Below are positions 1 to 7,036 of a stretch of 64,000 bases of DNA, piece by piece (position 1 is the first letter of the stretch; each line of letters starts with the position of its first letter). This stretch comes from Cohnella candidum. GTDB taxonomy: Bacteria > Bacillota > Bacilli > Paenibacillales > Paenibacillaceae. The stretch is taken from assembly GCF_003713065.1 (NCBI RefSeq), contig NZ_CP033433.1, positions 4,341,001 through 4,405,000 on the forward strand, in the 5' to 3' direction. The notes below the pieces were generated by a model that made no database searches, was not told the DNA's origin, and saw only the letters and a list, made by a program, of their open reading frames with translations. The position numbers were made by a program, and so were the translations under genes.

Positions 1-44
1 AACCGATTCCCCCGCGCCCCCCGACAGCCGCAGCCAAGGCCGCT

Positions 45-911
45 ATGGCCGCCAAGCACAGCAGCCTTACCCCGTTCGAAATCGTCAGGCGAATCTTCTT
101 CATCATGCTGGGCGCCATTCTGGTCGCTTTCGCACTCGAAACGTTCCTCATCAACAACTCCATCATCGACGGAGGCATTACCGGCATTTCCATCATGTCC
201 TCGTATTTGAGCCATGTGCCGGTCGGCATTTTCCTCTTCGTACTGAACCTTCCTTTTCTCCTGGTCGGATACAAAACCATCGGCAAGACGTTTGCCCTGT
301 CCACCCTGCTCGGCGTCGCGACGCTTTCCGTTACGACCTCGCTGCTGCACAGCTGGAAACCGTTCACGGAGGATACGTTTCTGGCTGCCGTATTCGGCGG
401 GATTTTGCTGGGCGTCGGGACCGGCATCGTCATCCGCGCCGGGGGATCGCTGGACGGAACCGAGATCGTCGCGATTCTCGTGAACAAGAAGACTCCGTTC
501 TCCGTAGGCGAGACCGTTATGTTCATCAACTTCTTCATCCTGGGCAGCGCCGGCTTCGTCTACTCGCTGGACCGCGCATTGTTTTCCCTCATTGCCTACT
601 ACATAGCCTTCAAAGCGATCGATCTGACGATCGAAGGATTCGACGAATCCAAGTCCGTTTGGATCATCAGCGACAATTACCGCGAAATCGGCAGCACGAT
701 CGTGGACCGGCTGGGCCGCGGAGTCACCTACCTGAACGGGGAAGGCGGCTATTCCGGGGACGACAAGAAGGTGATTTTCGTCGTCATCAACCGTCTGGAG
801 GAAGCCAAGCTGAAGTCCATCGTCACCGAACTCGACGAACATGCATTCCTCGCGGTCGGCAATATCCACGATGTCAAAGGCGGACGGTTTAAAAAGAAGG
901 ATATTCATTAA
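45..911 (+). CDS. YitT family membrane protein (possibly 5'-extended beyond window)
   Basis: A predicted multi-pass membrane protein of the YitT/DUF161 family. The N-terminal two thirds carry about five hydrophobic segments, roughly residues 15-38, 48-72, 76-96, 106-132 and 150-182. A soluble C-terminal DUF2179-like domain follows, with a conserved-looking GRGVTYL segment near residue 225 and GRF near the end. The transported substrate of this family is not established. No ribosome site is visible before the ATG at 45, and the frame stays open to the window edge, so the true start may lie upstream. No strong terminator follows; the next gene starts 125 bases later. Confidence 0.8.
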   Translation: MAAKHSSLTPFEIVRRIFFIMLGAILVAFALETFLINNSIIDGGITGISIMSSYLSHVPVGIFLFVLNLPFLLVGYKTIGKTFALSTLLGVATLSVTTSLLHSWKPFTEDTFLAAVFGGILLGVGTGIVIRAGGSLDGTEIVAILVNKKTPFSVGETVMFINFFILGSAGFVYSLDRALFSLIAYYIAFKAIDLTIEGFDESKSVWIISDNYREIGSTIVDRLGRGVTYLNGEGGYSGDDKKVIFVVINRLEEAKLKSIVTELDEHAFLAVGNIHDVKGGRFKKKDIH

Positions 912-1035
912 TTAGGAATCATATGGAAATGGGCTTTAGTCAGTTTTTAGGCCGAAAAGTCTTTCTAACTCCCCCGAATTAAGATACAATGAACGGAGTT
1001 TATTGATCTTTTATTCATGAGGGGAGTTTTTCGCT

Positions 1036-2151
1036 TTGGTGAAATCCAAAGTCTGGTTATCGCTCGTCGCACTTATGCTGACCGCCGCCTTGTTGCTCGC
1101 CGGTTGCAATAGCAGCAGTAAATCGCCGCAGGAAGCTCTGAAGTCTTCTTTGGAGAAATCCGCGGACATTAAGTCTTATAGCTTCAAAGGCAGCATGAAA
1201 ATCGAGGATCTGAGCTTCCCGGCCGAAGGCGAAGACGCCGCCAGCACGGCTCAGATGATTACGATGTTCAAGGATACGGACATTTCCTGGACCGGCGCGT
1301 ACAAAGCCGACCCGCTGCATCTTGAAATGACGCTGTCCCTGGCGCTGAAAGGCGACATGGCCGTGAACTTCAACATTCCGATCATCATGGAAAAGGATAA
1401 AATGTGGGTGAAAATCCCGAACATTCCTTTCCTTCCGCTGCCGCAAGACATGGTCGGCAAGTTCCTGGAGCTCGACCTGAAGAAGCTGGCCGAACAATCC
1501 GGCGAGCCGATGCCGAACATCGATCCCGCGAAATCGAAAGACTTCGTGAACGACGTTCTGGCGATCATTTTCAAAAACGTAGACGAAAAACAATACCTGT
1601 CCGACGTGAAAGTGAAAGACGCCGGCCTGCCGGACGACGCGGACGTCAAACAAGTGATCCAATTCAAAGTCGGCAAAGACCAAGTCGAGCCGTTCATCAA
1701 TACGGCGGTCGAGAAGATCGCGCCCGAAATCATCGACCTGCTGTCCAAAAACACGGCATACCGCGACATGCTCGGCCTGAAACAAGAAGATCTGGACCAA
1801 GCGAAGAAAGACCTGGCCGACACGAAGAAAGAAGATATCACCAAGGGCCTGGAAGAGTTCAAAAAATCCGTCAAATCGCTCGACGTCACCGCGAACGTCG
1901 GAATCGACGCGAAGGAATACCCGGTGTACACGGACGTGCACGTCAAAACGTCCATCGACGCAGACGGCCAAGCGGGCTCGTTCGCCTTCAAAGTCGTGTC
2001 CCAGACGCTCGACATCAACAAAGACGTGAAGCTCGAGTATCCGGACGGACCGAAGGACGTCATCACGATGGACCAATTCGAGCAGCAAATGGACGGCGCG
2101 TTCGGCGGAAGCGCAACGGACGACTCCGCAGCGACCGATTCCGGACTGTAA
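1036..2151 (+). CDS. Secreted lipoprotein of unknown function (DUF6612-like)
   Basis: A 371-residue predicted lipoprotein. Residues 1-24 form a signal peptide ending in the lipobox LLAGC, with Cys24 as the lipid anchor. The mature part is Lys/Asp-rich with alternating strands, resembling DUF6612/LppX-type lipoproteins that fold as half beta-barrels; this family call is by general resemblance only. The start is TTG at 1036 with GGGGAG at 1021-1026, nine bases upstream; GTG at 1039 is the alternative. A strong terminator follows. The acidic, Ser/Thr/Asp-rich C-terminus looks disordered. It appears monocistronic. Confidence 0.75.
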   Translation: MVKSKVWLSLVALMLTAALLLAGCNSSSKSPQEALKSSLEKSADIKSYSFKGSMKIEDLSFPAEGEDAASTAQMITMFKDTDISWTGAYKADPLHLEMTLSLALKGDMAVNFNIPIIMEKDKMWVKIPNIPFLPLPQDMVGKFLELDLKKLAEQSGEPMPNIDPAKSKDFVNDVLAIIFKNVDEKQYLSDVKVKDAGLPDDADVKQVIQFKVGKDQVEPFINTAVEKIAPEIIDLLSKNTAYRDMLGLKQEDLDQAKKDLADTKKEDITKGLEEFKKSVKSLDVTANVGIDAKEYPVYTDVHVKTSIDADGQAGSFAFKVVSQTLDINKDVKLEYPDGPKDVITMDQFEQQMDGAFGGSATDDSAATDSGL

Positions 2152-2172
2152 GCCACCATCGCAATAAATAGA

Positions 2173-2201
2173 AGAGCGTTCCCTCGGGAACGCTCTTTTT
2201 A
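2173..2201 (+). terminator. Rho-independent terminator of the lipoprotein gene
   Basis: An 11-bp perfect stem (AGAGCGTTCCC at 2173-2183, GGGAACGCTCT at 2186-2196) with a two-base gap as drawn, followed by a T run. It sits 22 bases after the lipoprotein stop codon. Confidence 0.92.
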
Positions 2202-2230
2202 ATGTTTCTTTAACTGCGCTGCAAAACGCA

Positions 2231-2257
2231 AAAATCGCGGTCCCAAGGGACCGCGAT
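2231..2257 (-). terminator. Terminator of tRNA-Pro
   Basis: Read on the minus strand, an 11-bp GC-rich stem (arms 2247-2257 and 2234-2244) is followed by a T run. It lies just downstream of the minus-strand tRNA-Pro and ends its transcript. With the plus-strand terminator at 2173 it separates the two convergent units. Confidence 0.9.
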
Positions 2258-2269
2258 CACCGTTATGTA

Positions 2270-2346
2270 TGGTCGAGACGACAGGATTCGAACCTGCGAC
2301 CTCTTGGTCCCGAACCAAGCGCTCTACCAAGCTGAGCCACGTCTCG
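2270..2346 (-). tRNA. tRNA-Pro (anticodon CGG)
   Basis: Read on the minus strand, a 77-nt cloverleaf with encoded CCA. The acceptor arm CGAGACG pairs with CGTCTCG. The D arm contains GGCTCAGCTTGGTAGAGC. The anticodon arm CTTGG-TTCGGGA-CCAAG gives anticodon CGG, and the T loop is TTCGAAT. It reads CCG proline codons, common in this GC-rich genome. Confidence 0.96.
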
Positions 2347-2374
2347 ATGCCGCCGTTTCCGGCGAACGAATTCG

Positions 2375-2380
2375 ATTATA
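2375..2380 (-). promoter_or_regulatory. -10 element of the tRNA-Pro promoter
   Basis: A perfect TATAAT on the minus strand, 28 bases upstream of the tRNA 5' end. No good -35 hexamer is visible at 16-18 bp, so only the -10 is claimed. Confidence 0.55.
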
Positions 2381-2516
2381 GCACACACAATTTCAAAAGG
2401 GAAGAGCAAGCGAAGGCAAAAAGCCCAGGAATTTATCGGCAATGTTTACACCCGACAAGGGACTGCAATTGGACCCCTTGCTCATACTTTCCAACCTAAC
2501 ATCTTAGTTAAGTTCA

Positions 2517-2545
2517 TTGCCAGCAACCGCGATTCCTGCTAGAAT
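2517..2545 (+). promoter_or_regulatory. Sigma-A-type promoter of the amino-acid ABC operon
   Basis: TTGCCA at 2517-2522 and TAGAAT at 2540-2545 are separated by exactly 17 bases. They lie about 45 bases upstream of the start codon of the substrate-binding protein. Confidence 0.75.
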
Positions 2546-2590
2546 TTATGCAGTCGATATATGCTTATATTTTATAGGAGGTTAACAATA

Positions 2591-3382
2591 ATGAAAAAAT
2601 GGGGTCTTTTCGCCCTGGCCGCGCTGCTGGTCGTAGCGCTTGCGGCGTGCGGCAAGAAAGACAGCGGGTCCGGCGCTAAAGTATATAAGTTCGCCACGGA
2701 CGCGGCATACTCGCCGATGGAACTGATGGATAAAGACAAGGTCGTCGGCTTCGACGCCGATTTCCTCGACGCCGTCATGAAGGAAGCCGGTCTGGACTAC
2801 CAACTGGTCAACACCGGCTGGGATCCGATGCTTCAAAGCGTGAAGGACGGCAAAGAATACGCCGGCGGCATTTCCTCCGTATCCATTACGGATGAGCGCA
2901 AGCAGACTTACGATTACTCGGCTCCTTATTTCGAGTCGACGAACATGATCCTGTCCAAAGCGGGCAGCGGGCTGAAAACCGGGCAAGACCTGAAGGACAA
3001 GAAAGTGGCCGTACAGATTTCCACCACGGCCGACACGATCATGAGCGACATTATGGGTAAAGACAACACGAACCTGAAACGGTTCGACAGCAATGCTTTG
3101 GCGTTCACCGAAATGGAAAGCGGCGGCGTGGACGCGGTCGTAGCGGACGTGGCGATCGTCGGCGAATACCTGAAACAGCATCCGGACAAGAACCTGGAAG
3201 GCAATCTCGATCCGAGCTTCCCGTCCGAATTTTACGGCATCCTGCTTCCGAAAGGCAGCGACCTGAAAGCGAAAATCGATCCGGCGATCAAGAAAGTGCT
3301 GGAGAGCGGCAAGTACGCCGAGATTTACAAGAAGTGGATCGGCAAGGAACCGAATGTTCAAAACGTATTGAATGCAAAATAA
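2591..3382 (+). CDS. Amino-acid ABC transporter, substrate-binding lipoprotein
   Basis: A 263-residue extracellular solute-binding protein of family 3 (SBP_bac_3), which captures polar amino acids for an ABC importer. Residues 1-20 are a lipoprotein signal ending at the lipobox LAAC. The mature protein shows the family's opening pattern (YKFATDAAYSPME, GFDADFLDAVM) and the hinge-side motif ITDERKQTYDYSAPY. The start is ATG 2591 with AGGAGG at 2576-2581; an in-frame upstream start at 2561 lacks a ribosome site. A hairpin terminator separates it from the permease gene, a common way to make binding protein in excess. The exact amino acid cannot be told from the sequence. Confidence 0.93.
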   Translation: MKKWGLFALAALLVVALAACGKKDSGSGAKVYKFATDAAYSPMELMDKDKVVGFDADFLDAVMKEAGLDYQLVNTGWDPMLQSVKDGKEYAGGISSVSITDERKQTYDYSAPYFESTNMILSKAGSGLKTGQDLKDKKVAVQISTTADTIMSDIMGKDNTNLKRFDSNALAFTEMESGGVDAVVADVAIVGEYLKQHPDKNLEGNLDPSFPSEFYGILLPKGSDLKAKIDPAIKKVLESGKYAEIYKKWIGKEPNVQNVLNAK

Positions 3383-3393
3383 GATTTGCGGGT

Positions 3394-3435
3394 AAGCATG
3401 CGTAATGGTTAACAGTACCGTTACGCATGCTTTTT
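3394..3435 (+). terminator. Intra-operon attenuating terminator
   Basis: AAGCATGCGTAA (3394-3405) pairs perfectly with TTACGCATGCTT (3421-3432), followed by a short T run. It lies between the binding-protein gene and the permease gene, so it probably lets only part of the transcription reach the membrane components. Confidence 0.8.
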
Positions 3436-3466
3436 GCCGGAATCGCACTTAGAAGGGGAGCCTGCC

Positions 3467-4114
3467 GTGGATTTCAGGTTCGATATTATCTATGACTACG
3501 CGCCCCTGTTCCTGAGAGGGACGCTGCTGACGATCGGCATTTCGCTGCTCGGCATTTTGTTCGGGTCCATTCTCGGCCTCGTGATCGGCATCGGCAAAAT
3601 GTCGCCGAAACGGTACTTGAATTTGCCGACGAGCGCCTACATTAACTTTTTCCGGGGCACACCGCTCCTCGTGCAGGTTTACATCGTTCATTTCGGCATC
3701 ATTCCCCCGATTTACGGCAGTACGAATGTCATTGTCGCCGCCATCGTCGCGCTGAGTTTGAACTCTGCCGCATACACGGCGGAGATTTACCGCGCCGGCA
3801 TCCAGTCGATCGACAAAGGCCAGCGCGAAGCCGCCTATTCGCTGGGCATGACGCATCGCCAAGCGATGCGCCACATCATCATTCCGCAGGCCATCAAACG
3901 GATGATCCCGGCTTTCGGCAACGAATTCATCGTGCTGATCAAGGACTCTTCGATCGTTTCGGTTATCGCGGCACCTGAACTGATGTACTGGGGCAAAGTC
4001 ATGCAAACGCAATACTATCGCATATGGGAACCGTATTTAACCGCTGCGGCGATTTATTTCGTACTGACGTACAGCTTGAGCAAACTGCTCGCGTATTTGG
4101 AAAGGAAGGTGTGA
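3467..4114 (+). CDS. Amino-acid ABC transporter permease (HisM/GlnP family)
   Basis: A 215-residue inner-membrane permease with about five transmembrane helices. The first helix (residues 13-35) is typical of polar amino-acid permeases. The EAA loop that docks the ATPase is visible as [22 protein letters not shown] near residues 125-146. The start is taken as GTG 3467, preceded by AAGGGGAG. An upstream in-frame TTG at 3434 lies in the T run of the preceding terminator and is rejected. The ATPase gene follows four bases after the stop, so the two are cotranscribed. Confidence 0.92.
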   Translation: MDFRFDIIYDYAPLFLRGTLLTIGISLLGILFGSILGLVIGIGKMSPKRYLNLPTSAYINFFRGTPLLVQVYIVHFGIIPPIYGSTNVIVAAIVALSLNSAAYTAEIYRAGIQSIDKGQREAAYSLGMTHRQAMRHIIIPQAIKRMIPAFGNEFIVLIKDSSIVSVIAAPELMYWGKVMQTQYYRIWEPYLTAAAIYFVLTYSLSKLLAYLERKV

Positions 4115-4118
4115 GGCC

Positions 4119-4850
4119 ATGAATCCGATGATCCGGGTCAAAGGGTTGTCCAAGTCGTATGGTTCGAACACCGTCCTCCAAGACATCAACGTGGAAATCG
4201 CGCCGAAGGAAGTCGTCGTCGTCATCGGGCCGTCCGGCTCCGGCAAGTCGACGTTCCTCCGCTGCTTGAACCTGCTTGAAAAGCCGGAGAAGGGCGAGAT
4301 CTGGGTCGAGAACGACCAGCTGCTCGCCAAAGGCACCGACATTCCGAAAATCCGCTCGGAAATGGGCATGGTGTTCCAACAGTTCAACCTGTTTCCGCAC
4401 ATGAAAGTCATCGACAACATCATGCTGGCGCCGATCCGCGTTCTCAGACGCTCGCCGGAGCAAGCGCGGGCTATAGGGATGGAGCTGCTTCGCAAGGTTG
4501 GCCTGGAGGCCAAAGCCGACGTTTACCCGGCGTCCCTGTCCGGTGGACAGGCACAGCGGGTGGCGATCGCACGGGCGCTCGCCATGGAGCCGAAAATCAT
4601 GCTGTTCGACGAACCGACCTCCGCGCTCGATCCGGAAATGGTCGGCGAAGTGCTCGGCGTCATGAAGACGCTCGCCAAGGAAGGCATGACGATGGTCGTC
4701 GTCACGCACGAGATGGGATTCGCCCGCGAAGTCGGCGACCGCATTCTGTTCATGGACGGAGGCTACGTCGTGGAAGAAGGCAAACCCGAAGAATTGTTCG
4801 GGGCGCCGAAGCACGAACGCACCCAAAGCTTCCTGTCGAAGGTCCTGTAA
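4119..4850 (+). CDS. Amino-acid ABC transporter ATP-binding protein (GlnQ/HisP family)
   Basis: A 243-residue cytoplasmic ABC ATPase that powers the preceding permease. Visible motifs are Walker [10 protein letters not shown] (residues 37-45), the Q-loop QQFNLFP, the ABC signature LSGGQ, Walker [14 protein letters not shown] and the switch His in [10 protein letters not shown]. Length and motif order match the polar amino-acid subfamily. It ends the three-gene importer; no clear terminator follows before the tRNA-Arg promoter. Confidence 0.95.
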   Translation: MNPMIRVKGLSKSYGSNTVLQDINVEIAPKEVVVVIGPSGSGKSTFLRCLNLLEKPEKGEIWVENDQLLAKGTDIPKIRSEMGMVFQQFNLFPHMKVIDNIMLAPIRVLRRSPEQARAIGMELLRKVGLEAKADVYPASLSGGQAQRVAIARALAMEPKIMLFDEPTSALDPEMVGEVLGVMKTLAKEGMTMVVVTHEMGFAREVGDRILFMDGGYVVEEGKPEELFGAPKHERTQSFLSKVL

Positions 4851-4888
4851 ACGAGGATAAAAACGGTTCGGAACCCACGAATAACGGT

Positions 4889-4916
4889 TTGGCAAGCGAA
4901 CGATTTGTGTTATAAT
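4889..4916 (+). promoter_or_regulatory. Sigma-A-type promoter of tRNA-Arg
   Basis: TTGGCA (4889-4894) and a perfect TATAAT (4911-4916) with a 16-bp spacer. The -10 ends 12 bases before the tRNA 5' end. Confidence 0.85.
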
Positions 4917-4928
4917 GTTCATTGCTGT

Positions 4929-5004
4929 GGCCCCGTAGCTCAGTGGATAGAGCATCGGTTTCCTAAACCGTGTGTCGGACGTTCGAGTCGTCTCGGGGCC
5001 GCCA
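4929..5004 (+). tRNA. tRNA-Arg (anticodon CCT)
   Basis: A 76-nt cloverleaf with encoded CCA. The acceptor GGCCCCG pairs with CGGGGCC, the D arm is GCTC...GAGC, and the anticodon loop TTCCTAA gives CCT. The T arm is GGACG-TTCGAGT-CGTCT. It decodes AGG, a rare arginine codon in such genomes. Confidence 0.95.
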
Positions 5005-5040
5005 ATTGTTTACATGAACTCGTATATGACATCGAATGTG

Positions 5041-5075
5041 AAAGTCCCGGCAGGAGCTGCCGGGACTTTATTTTA
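5041..5075 (+). terminator. Terminator of tRNA-Arg
   Basis: A 13-bp perfect stem (5041-5053 with 5057-5069) with a GAG loop, then a broken T tract. It separates the tRNA from the LacI-family gene, whose ribosome site begins at about 5076. Confidence 0.88.
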
Positions 5076-5089
5076 AGGGGGAAAAGCGG

Positions 5090-6109
5090 ATGGCGGCGAA
5101 CATCCGGGATGTCGCCAAGGCGGCCGGGGTTTCGGTGGCGACCGTTTCGAAGGTGCTGAACGGGTACACGACGGTAAGCCAGAAAACCAAAGAAAAGGTG
5201 CTGGGCATCGTACGGGACTTGGACTTCCAGCCGAATGCGGCGGCCCGTTCGCTGGTCGGCCAACGCTCGATGACGCTGGGCGTTTATTTGACGACCGGTT
5301 TGACCCATCCGTTCTTCTCCAATATTCTGGCCGGTATGGAACAGGGGCTGAAGGCGAGGGGATACGACCTCATCTATCTGGCCCAGCTCTCTTACGGCAG
5401 CAAGGAATACAACCTCGTTCGCCATTGTCGGACGCGCAACGTGGAAGGCATCGTCGTGTTTGGCTTCTCCCACGAGGAGATGAACATCGAAGAATTGATC
5501 GAATCGCGCATTCCGTCGGTATTCATCGATTTGGACGTCAAAGGGCCCCGCGCGGGTTACGTGAGCTCGGATAACGTCGGCGGCATCGAGCAGGCCGTCC
5601 GCTATTTGCACGGGCTCGGCCATACGCGGATCGGGCTGATCTCCGACCTGCCCGACACGTACGTCGGCCGCCTGCGCCTCGTCGGTTACCGTTCGGGCTT
5701 GAGGGCGGCAGGGTTGCCTTATGCGGAGGAGACGGTCGCCTTCGGCGATTATTCGAGAGAGCAAGGCTATGAAGCCATGCGTAAGCTGCTTGCGGCCTCC
5801 CGCCCGCCGACGGCGGTCGTCTGCTGCTCCGACTACGGCGCCCTGGGCGCGATCGACGCGATCACAGAGGCCGGCTTATCCGTGCCGAACGACATTTCCG
5901 TCATCGGCTTCGACGACCTCGAGCTCGCCCGCAACGTCCGGCCGGCGCTGACGACGGTCCGGCAGGACATGCTCAGCATCGGAAAGCGTTCGGTCGAGCT
6001 GCTCGACGAGATGATCCACGACGATGAATATCCGGCGCCGGCCGTCATTTTCCCGACCGAGCTGATCGAGCGCGGGACTTGCGCGCCTCCTAAAACCCTG
6101 AACTCATAA
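5090..6109 (+). CDS. LacI-family transcriptional regulator
   Basis: A 339-residue repressor-type protein. Residues 3-50 form the LacI helix-turn-helix (IRDVAKAAGVSVATVSKVLNG) with the hinge NAAARSLV. The rest is a periplasmic-binding-like sugar-sensing domain, with typical features GIVVFG, the IGLI strand and the dimer-forming region IGFDDLELA. The start is ATG 5090 after AAGGGGGA. It converges with the TIM-barrel gene, overlapping its 3' end by six bases, so it may regulate genes outside the window. The ligand is unknown, probably a sugar or sugar acid. Confidence 0.93.
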   Translation: MAANIRDVAKAAGVSVATVSKVLNGYTTVSQKTKEKVLGIVRDLDFQPNAAARSLVGQRSMTLGVYLTTGLTHPFFSNILAGMEQGLKARGYDLIYLAQLSYGSKEYNLVRHCRTRNVEGIVVFGFSHEEMNIEELIESRIPSVFIDLDVKGPRAGYVSSDNVGGIEQAVRYLHGLGHTRIGLISDLPDTYVGRLRLVGYRSGLRAAGLPYAEETVAFGDYSREQGYEAMRKLLAASRPPTAVVCCSDYGALGAIDAITEAGLSVPNDISVIGFDDLELARNVRPALTTVRQDMLSIGKRSVELLDEMIHDDEYPAPAVIFPTELIERGTCAPPKTLNS

Positions 6110-6931
6110 ATAATCGTTCACGATCGCACGGATTCGTTTAAGCCCGGCCCACATATCGCCCGGACCGTCGTAGATCAGCACGACGGCCCCGTTGTAGCCG
6201 GTCTGCTTGACCGTATCCAGGCAGCGTCTGAACTCGGCTTCGTCCGGCAGCCCATTGGCGTCGTAAGCGGCTTTCGCGTGAACGGAGACGCTGTGCGGCA
6301 GAATGGACAGGAATTCATCGTATTTCGTCGGAGCCTGGAAGTTGCCGAAATCCGTAATGAACCCGATCGCGTCCCCCGTCAGCTCGAGCAGCTTGGAGCA
6401 ACTCGCTCCCGTCCGAGTCAGCGATTGAAAGTTTTCCGATACGACCCGCACGCCGCGGCCGTTCGCGTATTCCGCCAGCTCCGTCAACCGGGCCGCGGAA
6501 TCGCGGATGGCCGCTTCGTCCGTATGCGGGGCCTGTCCGGCGACGACGCGGATTCTTTTCGCGCCTGCGGCGGCCGCGATGTCGATCCAGCGGCGAACGA
6601 GCGCCAAGTCCGCTTCCAGCCGGACCGGGTCTCCGGTCGTGATGTCCCCGTAATCGAGCAGCAGCGTATCGAAGGAGAGCCCCGCTTTCGCAAAGGCTTC
6701 CTTCAGCGATGCCAAATACGCAGGCTCGACGGAAGGAAAATGGAAGTGGCACACCTCCACCGCTTGATAGCCCCGTTCTGCCGCCTCTCCGGGCAGCTCC
6801 AGCAAAGAAAATTCCTCCGGCTGCGGTTGTTCGTTCGTCACGTGAGACCGGCTGGCCTCGTCCCAGGCCGTCCACCGCAATGGGCCCAGCAGCCGGTGAA
6901 GGCTCCATGTACTGACCGATAAATAAGACAT
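6104..6931 (-). CDS. Sugar phosphate isomerase/epimerase-like TIM-barrel protein
   Basis: A 275-residue protein of the xylose-isomerase-like TIM-barrel superfamily (AP-endonuclease-2 fold). Members are metal-dependent isomerases, epimerases or dehydratases of sugars and inositols. Visible barrel elements are VEVCHFHFPS (residues 57-66), the strand RIRVVAG, SENFQSL with a probable metal-ligand Glu, ITDFGNFQ with a candidate metal Asp, and SVHAKAA with a candidate His. The substrate is not predictable. It is a single minus-strand gene overlapping the LacI gene tail to tail. Confidence 0.85.
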   Translation of the reverse strand: MSYLSVSTWSLHRLLGPLRWTAWDEASRSHVTNEQPQPEEFSLLELPGEAAERGYQAVEVCHFHFPSVEPAYLASLKEAFAKAGLSFDTLLLDYGDITTGDPVRLEADLALVRRWIDIAAAAGAKRIRVVAGQAPHTDEAAIRDSAARLTELAEYANGRGVRVVSENFQSLTRTGASCSKLLELTGDAIGFITDFGNFQAPTKYDEFLSILPHSVSVHAKAAYDANGLPDEAEFRRCLDTVKQTGYNGAVVLIYDGPGDMWAGLKRIRAIVNDYL

Positions 6932-6994
6932 CCGTTTTCCTCCCTCGCCTATGGCGGTCCATTCCTACACCGCTATCGTAGCCTTCGGGGCAAC

Positions 6995-7023
6995 AAAAAA
7001 GAAGGCCGGTTAAGGCCTTCTTT
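6995..7023 (-). terminator. Terminator of the ABC exporter operon
   Basis: On the minus strand a 10-bp perfect stem (arms 7014-7023 and 6998-7007, loop 7008-7013) is followed by a T run. It lies 14 bases beyond the permease stop codon and closes the four-gene minus-strand operon. Confidence 0.9.
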
Positions 7024-7036
7024 GTATCCGATTGTG

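Noticed and set aside
2441..2460. A TTTACACCCGA stretch resembling part of the 40-bp element at 61043
   Set aside because: Only about ten bases match, the A run and spacing to the promoter differ, so it is probably chance.
2269..2499. A 76-codon plus-strand frame beginning MVETTGFEPATSWS
   Set aside because: It is the antisense reading of tRNA-Pro and its flank; this METTGFEPATS-type sequence is a well-known false protein from tRNA genes.
4905..5159. An 84-codon plus-strand frame containing GPVAQWIEHRFPKP
   Set aside because: It is a translation of tRNA-Arg and its terminator, another classic spurious protein.
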